Source: Deltaproteobacteria bacterium (lineage in GTDB: Bacteria > Desulfobacterota > GWC2-55-46 > DRQE01). Taken from it: 6,530 bases of DNA. The notes beneath the pieces were generated by a model, which was given only the letters and a program-made list of their open reading frames with translations, searched no databases and was not told where the DNA came from. A program made the translations under genes and the position numbers. The stretch is taken from positions 1 through 6,530 of the forward strand of contig DAOVKH010000102.1 of the NCBI GenBank assembly GCA_030631875.1, read 5' to 3'. Of this stretch, positions 1 to 4,632 are shown piece by piece; positions within the stretch are counted from its first letter, which is position 1; the number at the start of each line of letters is the position of its first letter.

Positions 1-3000
1 ACTTCGGATCTAAACGACCTTTACAGAAGGGTCATTAACAGAAACAACCGTCTTGAAAAATTAATGGAGCTTAACGCTCCGGATATTATAATACGTAATG
101 AAAAGCGCATGCTTCAGGAAGCCGTAGACGCTCTTATGGATAACGGCAGGCGTGGTCGCATCATTACAGGCCAGAATAAGAGGCCACTCAAGAGTTTAAG
201 CGATATGATTAAGGGTAAGGGCGGGCGCTTTAGACAGAACCTCCTCGGTAAACGTGTTGATTATTCGGGTCGTTCGGTCATCGTCGTAGGGCCTGACTTG
301 AGGCTTCACCAGTGCGGACTCCCAAAGAAGATGGCCTTGGAGTTATTCAAGCCCTTCATATACCAGAAGCTCGAAGAGTATGGTTACGCCACTACCATAA
401 AGAGTGCGAAGAAGATGCTCGAAAAGGAGAGGCCAGAGGTTTGGGACGTGCTTGAAGAGGTCGTAAAAGAGCATCCGATATTACTTAACAGAGCGCCGAC
501 ACTTCATAGGCTCGGCATACAGGCATTTGAACCACTCCTAATAGAGGGTAAGGCCATTCAACTCCATCCGCTCGTCTGCTCGGCCTTTAATGCCGACTTT
601 GACGGCGATCAGATGGCAGTACACGTACCTCTTTCGGTCGAGGCACAGACCGAGGCGCGCGTTCTCATGATGAGCACCAATAATATCCTTTCCCCTGCGC
701 ACGGAAAGCCCGTTATCATTCCGACTCAGGATATAGTCCTTGGGCTTTACTACCTGACTCGTGAGAAGATGGGTTCAAAGGGAGAGAGTAAGATATTCTC
801 AAGCTTTGATGAAGTAACGGCCGCCTATGAGGCAGAAGCCTTGGGGCTTCAGGCAAAGATAAAGGTAAAGGTCGAAGGAGAACTAACGGATACGACCGTA
901 GGCAGGGTTATACTCCGCGAGGTCGTTACCGAGGATATAGAGTTCGAGCATGTAAATAAGGTCATGGACAAGAAGCAGTTGGCCGACCTTATCGATAGGT
1001 GTTATAGAGTTTCAGGCAATAAAGAGACGGTTCTCCTGGCCGACAGGCTTAAGAACCTTGGCTATAAGTACGCCACAAAGGCGGGTATATCGATATGTAT
1101 CGATGATATGAAGATACCGGCGAGGAAGAACGAATTTCTCGATGAATCATACGCAGAGGTCGATGAGATTCAAAGTCAATATAACGAAGGTCTTATAACC
1201 GATGGAGAGCGTTACAATAAGGTCATTGATATATGGGCGCACGCTACAGAGGTTATAGCCGAAGAGATGATAAAAGAACTCGGCGTGGATATTGTTAAGG
1301 ATAAGGACGGAAAAGAGCATAAAGTCACAAGCTTCAACCCTATCTTCATTATGGCCGATTCCGGTGCCAGGGGTTCGGCGCAGCAGATTCGTCAGCTGGC
1401 CGGTATGCGAGGCCTTATGGCTAAGCCGTCGGGAGAGATAATTGAGACCCCGATTACGGCTAACTTTAGAGAGGGGCTGACCGTTCTTCAATACTTTATC
1501 TCCACTCACGGTGCGAGAAAGGGTCTTGCCGATACCGCGCTTAAGACAGCCAACTCCGGTTACCTTACGAGAAGGCTCGTCGATGTTGCTCAGGATGCCA
1601 TCATATCCGAAGAAGATTGCGGCACACTCGACGGTATATATATATCCTCACTCGTTGAGAGCGGAGAGATAATCGAGCCGATAGGCGAGAGGATACTCGG
1701 TCGTGTTGTGCTGGAAGACGTTGCCGATACTTACTCAGGAGACGTCATACTCCATGAGAATGAAGAGATAGACGAAGACGGTGTGCGCAGGATAGAAGAG
1801 GCCGGCATAGACAGGATAAAGATAAGAAGTGTGCTCACTTGCCGCAGTCCCAGAGGAATATGCATTAAGTGTTACGGCAGAGACTTGGCAAGAGGTAAAA
1901 TCGTCGATATGGGTGAGGCCGTAGGCGTCATCGCCGCTCAAAGTATCGGTGAGCCCGGCACACAGCTAACGATGCGTACCTTCCATATCGGTGGTACGGC
2001 GAGTCGTCGTGCTGAGCAGACCGTCCTTGAGGCACGCCACGAAGGTACTATCAGAACTCCAAAGCTCATTACGTCCATAAACTCCAAGGGCGAGTCGATT
2101 ATTATGAACCGTAACGGTGAGATAACGATCGAAGATGAAGAGGGTCGTGAGAGAGAGTCTAATGCCGTAATATACGGAGCAAAACTGCTCGTCAAGGACG
2201 GCGATAAAGTGACTCAGGGTACGGTACTCGCCGAGTGGGATCCATACACCATCCCAATTCTGACGGAGATGGACGGTATCGTTAAGTACGGTGACGTTGA
2301 AGACGGTAAGACCATGAAGGAGCAGGTCGATGAGGTTACAGGGCTTTCAAGTAAGGTCATTGTATCCTACAAAGAAGTCGACATGCGCCCAAGGGTCTCC
2401 ATTAAGGACGAATCAGGCAGGACGCTTAAGATACCGGGTACGACTATGCTTTCGAGGTACTTGCTACCTGTAGGCGCTATCATAACGATGGCCGAGAGTT
2501 CCGCCGTAAAGGCCGGAGATATTATAGCAAAGATACCGAGAGAGACGACCAAGACAAAGGATATTACCGGAGGTCTTCCAAGGGTTGCCGAACTATTCGA
2601 GGCCAGAAAACCCAAGGAGTGCGCCGTAATAAGTGAGATAGATGGTCAAGTATCTTTTGGTAAGGATACCAAAGGCAAGCGTAAGATTGTAATAACGCCG
2701 GATGCAGGAGATCCAAAGGAGTATCTCGTCGAGAAGGGTAAGCACATCAGCGTGCGTGACGGAGACGTTGTTACGGCCGGTGAGGGCTTGATGGACGGCT
2801 CTGCCAATCCGCACGATATACTCAGAGTGCTCGGCGTAAAGGAATTGGCCAAGTATCTTGTCGATGAGGTTCAAGAGGTTTACAGACTTCAGGGCGTTAA
2901 GATAAACGATAAACACATAGAGGTTATCGTCAGGCAGATGCTCAAGAGGGTAAAGGTTTCGGATGCAGGAGATACACGCTTCCTTGCCGAAGAGCAGGTC

Positions 3001-3354
3001 GAGAGGCACATCTTTGAAGAAGAGAACGAAAAGGTGCTCGGTAAGGGTAAAAAACCTGCCGTAGCTGAGCCTCTTCTTCAGGGTATAACCAAGGCATCTC
3101 TGTCGACCGAGAGCTTCATATCGGCGGCGAGCTTCCAGGAGACCACGAAGGTCTTGACGGGTGCGGCCATAGACGGAAAAATCGACTACTTACGCGGACT
3201 TAAGGAGAATGTCACCATGGGTAGGCTAATACCGGCAGGTACCGGTTTTGTCGACTACAGGACAATCAAGGCCGATGTCGAAAAGCTTCCCGAACCTCCG
3301 GAAGAACCTTCAGATGAAGATATATCCGATGAAGAAGCAGAAAATAACGGTTAA
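1..3354 (+). CDS. rpoC: RNA polymerase subunit beta' (RpoC), 5'-truncated by window edge
   Basis: Beta' forms most of the RNA polymerase clamp and half of the active site. The frame is open from base 1 (TSDLNDLYRRV), so the ATG at 64 is an internal Met. The 1117 visible codons match E. coli beta' from about residue 262; the N-terminal zinc ribbon and lid lie outside. In window residues: clamp helices that bind sigma (~2-47), rudder and switch 2 (~50-90), catalytic NADFDGD with Asp199, Asp201 and Asp203 coordinating Mg2+, SGARGS/funnel segment (~451-476), bridge helix (~495-530, ISTHGARKGLADTALKTANSGY), and second zinc site Cys540, Cys614, Cys621, Cys624 with exactly the E. coli spacing (74, 7, 3). 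The trigger loop (MRTFHIGG from Met658) is split by an SI3-like insertion of about 180 residues before TKDITGGLPR (852-861). The C-terminus is conserved through GRLIPAGTG and ends in a short acidic tail. No frameshift or missing key residue is seen. Identity is certain; lineage is not. Confidence 0.99.
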   Translation, partial: TSDLNDLYRRVINRNNRLEKLMELNAPDIIIRNEKRMLQEAVDALMDNGRRGRIITGQNKRPLKSLSDMIKGKGGRFRQNLLGKRVDYSGRSVIVVGPDLRLHQCGLPKKMALELFKPFIYQKLEEYGYATTIKSAKKMLEKERPEVWDVLEEVVKEHPILLNRAPTLHRLGIQAFEPLLIEGKAIQLHPLVCSAFNADFDGDQMAVHVPLSVEAQTEARVLMMSTNNILSPAHGKPVIIPTQDIVLGLYYLTREKMGSKGESKIFSSFDEVTAAYEAEALGLQAKIKVKVEGELTDTTVGRVILREVVTEDIEFEHVNKVMDKKQLADLIDRCYRVSGNKETVLLADRLKNLGYKYATKAGISICIDDMKIPARKNEFLDESYAEVDEIQSQYNEGLITDGERYNKVIDIWAHATEVIAEEMIKELGVDIVKDKDGKEHKVTSFNPIFIMADSGARGSAQQIRQLAGMRGLMAKPSGEIIETPITANFREGLTVLQYFISTHGARKGLADTALKTANSGYLTRRLVDVAQDAIISEEDCGTLDGIYISSLVESGEIIEPIGERILGRVVLEDVADTYSGDVILHENEEIDEDGVRRIEEAGIDRIKIRSVLTCRSPRGICIKCYGRDLARGKIVDMGEAVGVIAAQSIGEPGTQLTMRTFHIGGTASRRAEQTVLEARHEGTIRTPKLITSINSKGESIIMNRNGEITIEDEEGRERESNAVIYGAKLLVKDGDKVTQGTVLAEWDPYTIPILTEMDGIVKYGDVEDGKTMKEQVDEVTGLSSKVIVSYKEVDMRPRVSIKDESGRTLKIPGTTMLSRYLLPVGAIITMAESSAVKAGDIIAKIPRETTKTKDITGGLPRVAELFEARKPKECAVISEIDGQVSFGKDTKGKRKIVITPDAGDPKEYLVEKGKHISVRDGDVVTAGEGLMDGSANPHDILRVLGVKELAKYLVDEVQEVYRLQGVKINDKHIEVIVRQMLKRVKVSDAGDTRFLAEEQVERHIFEEENEKVLGKGKKPAVAEPLLQGITKASLSTESFISAASFQETTKVLTGAAIDGKIDYLRGLKENVTMGRLIPAGTGFVDYRTIKADVEKLPEPPEEPSDEDISDEEAENNG

Positions 3355-3370
3355 AAGCAAATAATTGCTT
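3355..3370 (+). repeat. Small inverted repeat just after the rpoC stop
   Basis: AAGCAA (3355-3360) and TTGCTT (3365-3370) form a perfect 6-bp stem with a 4-nt ATAA loop directly after the rpoC TAA. It is AT-rich and lacks a following T-tract, so it is a poor intrinsic terminator. Its right arm runs into the candidate -35 box. It may be only a 3'-end or pausing hairpin, or chance in AT-rich DNA. Confidence 0.4.
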
Positions 3371-3397
3371 GACACCAAGGGCTTAACTTGATACTAA
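3369..3397 (+). promoter_or_regulatory. Candidate sigma70-type promoter for rpsL (str operon)
   Basis: A perfect -35 hexamer TTGACA (3369-3374) is followed after 17 bp by TACTAA (3392-3397), which matches the -10 consensus poorly (3 of 6) but carries an extended -10 TGn (TGA, 3389-3391). Alternative -10 registers exist nearby (GATACT, 15-bp spacer). Transcription would begin near 3404 and give a leader of about 40 nt before rpsL. Its place in the rpoC-rpsL gap, where str operons often have their own promoter, supports the call. The weak -10 keeps confidence moderate, and read-through from rpoC is equally possible. Confidence 0.45.
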
Positions 3398-3444
3398 TAA
3401 TAGATTAACTCAGTACGGTAATTGTGCTTAATTAAAGGGAAGAG

Positions 3445-3816
3445 ATGCCAACTATAAATCAATTAGTACGTAAGGGAAGAAGTAATCCCAAGAATAAGAC
3501 GACAACTCCGGCACTTGACGCATGTCCTCAGAAGAGGGGTGTTTGTGTCAGGGTCTATACGACCACGCCTAAGAAACCGAACTCGGCGCTTAGAAAAGTA
3601 GCCAGAATCAGGCTCACAAACGGTATCGAGGTTACGGCCTATATACCCGGAGAAGGCCACAACCTGCAAGAGCACTCGGTCGTTATGATACGAGGCGGTA
3701 GGGTAAAGGATTTACCTGGTGTGCGTTACCATATCGTCAGAGGGTCGCTCGACACGGTTGGAGTCGACGGAAGAAAGCAGTCCCGTTCCAAGTACGGTGC
3801 AAAGAAACCCAAGTAG
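3445..3816 (+). CDS. rpsL: 30S ribosomal protein S12
   Basis: S12 sits at the decoding centre on the 30S interface side and helps control codon-anticodon accuracy. At 123 aa it has normal length. Visible family marks are the basic N-terminal tail (MPTINQLVRKGR), CPQKRGVC (27-34), the TTTPKKPNSALRK loop (39-51), and GHNLQEHSVVMIRGGRVKDLPGVRYH (71-96). Lys43 and Lys88, whose substitution gives streptomycin resistance in E. coli, are wild type, as are Pro42 and Pro91. Asp89, the residue methylthiolated by RimO where that enzyme exists, is present. The ATG at 3445 is the only usable start because an in-frame TAA lies at 3433-3435; AAGG (3435-3438) six bases upstream is a modest ribosome site. The gene follows rpoC by 90 nt and precedes rpsG by an unusually long 246 nt. 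The chain ends SKYGAKKPK, as is usual. Nothing is odd in the protein. Confidence 0.99.
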   Translation: MPTINQLVRKGRSNPKNKTTTPALDACPQKRGVCVRVYTTTPKKPNSALRKVARIRLTNGIEVTAYIPGEGHNLQEHSVVMIRGGRVKDLPGVRYHIVRGSLDTVGVDGRKQSRSKYGAKKPK

Positions 3817-3836
3817 TCCGGCAAGTTGGGCAGGTG

Positions 3837-3884
3837 GGTGGTTAAGTAGTAAGGCGGTTGAGTAGTAAAGCAGTTAGGTGGTTA
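3837..3884 (+). repeat. Degenerate 16-bp tandem repeats in the rpsL-rpsG spacer
   Basis: Three abutting 16-bp units can be aligned: GGTGGTTAAGTAGTAA (3837-3852), GGCGGTTGAGTAGTAA (3853-3868) and AGCAGTTAGGTGGTTA (3869-3884). Units 1 and 2 match at 14 of 16 positions, units 2 and 3 at 10 of 16. A weaker unit (3821-3836, 7 of 16 against unit 1) may precede them. The core is RGTTRRGTRGTWA. The + strand here is almost free of C and rich in G, T and A, and it contains TAG/TAA triplets, so it is not coding. No function is recognised. Confidence 0.6.
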
Positions 3885-3888
3885 TTTT

Positions 3889-4020
3889 CAGGAACTGTAT
3901 GAGGGCTTAGGTGGGTTTGACGCAGAAGCCTTAGTAACGAAGAGACGCATTATAGTTTGGAGCCAGTGAACCGGTAAGGTTACTGATACTTTCCGTGTTA
4001 TGGTTCCTGTTTTTTATTTT
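3889..4020 (+). promoter_or_regulatory. Candidate structured RNA element upstream of rpsG, ending in a T-tract
   Basis: Bases 3889-3899 (CAGGAACTGTA) can pair with 3999-4009 (TATGGTTCCTG) in 11 contiguous pairs, two of them G-U. This closes a 121-nt domain and is followed at once by T6-A-T4 (4010-4020). Inside, 3902-3908 can pair with 3926-3932 (7 pairs, one G-U, 17-nt loop). CAGT-g-AACC (3964-3972) pairs with GGTTACTG (3978-3985) in 8 pairs with one bulged G and a 5-nt loop. The layout resembles a multibranch leader or attenuator ahead of S7. In E. coli, S7 binds the S12-S7 intercistronic RNA to repress translation, so an autoregulatory role is plausible by position. The sequence itself shows pairing potential only; the fold was made by eye. 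A simple long-range terminator-like arrangement is the main alternative, but a terminator here would cut off rpsG and fusA unless it were conditional. Confidence 0.45.
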
Positions 4021-4047
4021 AAGAGCATAGAGAATCGCAGTTTCCGT

Positions 4048-4055
4048 TAAGGAGG
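4048..4055 (+). promoter_or_regulatory. Strong Shine-Dalgarno of rpsG
   Basis: TAAGGAGG matches eight of nine bases of the full anti-SD complement and lies 7 nt before the rpsG ATG. It is by far the best ribosome site in the window: rpsL has only AAGG and fusA only GGA. Its first three bases are an in-frame TAA, which also fixes the rpsG start. The strength suggests that rpsG is initiated independently rather than by coupling across the long spacer. Confidence 0.85.
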
Positions 4056-4062
4056 AAGTCTG

Positions 4063-4533
4063 ATGGCCCGTAAGGGAAGAGCACCAAAGAGAGAAGTTTT
4101 ACCGGATCCGGTATGCAACGACATTACAGTCGCTAAGTTTATAAATAAGATTATGTTCGACGGCAAGAAGAGTGTTGCCGAAGGCGTTGTCTACGGAGCC
4201 TTTGATCAGATAAAGGAAAAGACGGGTACCGAGCCACTCGAGGTCTTCAATAAGGCACTCGAAAATGTTCGTCCGATGTTAGAGGTTAAATCGAGAAGGG
4301 TTGGCGGAGCCACATATCAGGTTCCGATAGAAGTTAAACCCGAGCGTAAGCTCTCGCTTTCTATAAGGTGGTTGATAGCCTATTCGCGTTCAAGAGCCGG
4401 TAAGTCGATGGCCGATAAGTTGGCCGCCGAGTTGATGGATGCGGCAAACGGACGTGGTGCTTCCGTTAAGAAGAAGGAAGATACCCACAAGATGGCAGAG
4501 GCCAATAAGGCCTTCGCGCACTATCGCTGGTAA
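4063..4533 (+). CDS. rpsG: 30S ribosomal protein S7
   Basis: S7 nucleates assembly of the 30S head by binding the 3' major domain of 16S rRNA and lines the E-site and mRNA exit. The 156-aa length is the common bacterial size and ends in the typical AEANKAFAHYRW, without the C-terminal extension of E. coli K-12. Visible marks are the basic N-terminal arm (MARKGRAPKRE), the LPDP motif (13-16), KFINKIMFDGKKSVAEGVVY (25-44), and ENVRPMLEVKSRRVGGATYQVPIEV (67-91), which holds the RNA-binding beta-hairpin that reaches the E-site. KSMADKLAAELMDAA (116-130) is also as expected. The ATG at 4063 follows a near-perfect Shine-Dalgarno and an in-frame stop at 4048. S7 is the translational repressor of the str operon in E. 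coli; here the RNA immediately upstream is unusually long and structured, which fits such a role but does not prove it. Confidence 0.99.
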   Translation: MARKGRAPKREVLPDPVCNDITVAKFINKIMFDGKKSVAEGVVYGAFDQIKEKTGTEPLEVFNKALENVRPMLEVKSRRVGGATYQVPIEVKPERKLSLSIRWLIAYSRSRAGKSMADKLAAELMDAANGRGASVKKKEDTHKMAEANKAFAHYRW

Positions 4534-4632
4534 TTGGGCGGTAGCAGGTTTCGGGGCTGAGCAGGTAATTACCACGCTGTAGTTTTTAAGCTAAACTTAA
4601 TAAAAATAATAAGGTTTTGAAGACGGAATAAG
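4534..4632 (+). other. rpsG-fusA spacer with short repeats and weak hairpins
   Basis: This 99-nt gap opens with a G-rich, C-poor stretch containing AGCAGGT twice, 17 bp apart (4543-4549 and 4560-4566). A 10-bp palindrome GGTAATTACC (4564-4573) sits in an imperfect hairpin: 4560-4562 with 4576-4578 and 4564-4566 with 4571-4573, followed shortly by T5 (4583-4587). A second AT-rich hairpin pairs TTAAG (4586-4590) with CTTAA (4596-4600) across a 5-nt loop. The rest is AT-rich up to the fusA start. None of these is strong enough to call a terminator. They could be processing or pausing hairpins, or chance. Confidence 0.35.

Noticed and set aside
64..66. ATG at 64 as the start of rpoC
   Set aside because: The frame is open to base 1 and the upstream codons match conserved beta' sequence (TSDLNDLYRRV), so the gene begins outside the window.
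1972..2583. Large insertion in the beta' trigger loop as a novel domain
   Set aside because: Its position and length match the known SI3 insertion of Gram-negative RNA polymerases, so it is a lineage mark rather than a new system.
1147..3009. Several minus-strand open frames of 68-138 codons opposite rpoC
   Set aside because: All are antisense to conserved beta' sequence and overlap each other in different frames. Their translations show no family motif.
3565..3720. Streptomycin-resistance substitutions in S12
   Set aside because: Lys43, Lys88, Pro42 and Pro91 are all the susceptible wild-type residues.
3917..3956. Possible promoter inside the rpsL-rpsG spacer (TTGACG at 3917-3922, TATAGT at 3951-3956)
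   Set aside because: Each box matches 5 of 6 but the spacer is 28 bp, far too long. No acceptable -35 lies at 16-18 bp from TATAGT.
3466..4080. Identical 12-base string CGTAAGGGAAGA near the starts of rpsL and rpsG
   Set aside because: Both copies encode Arg-Lys-Gly-Arg in basic N-terminal tails. Shared codon preference explains the match without any regulatory meaning.
4569..4597. Possible weak fusA promoter (TTACCA, 17 bp, TAAACT)
   Set aside because: Each box matches only 4 of 6 in AT-rich DNA, where such pairs are frequent by chance. It is not strong enough to annotate without 5'-end data.
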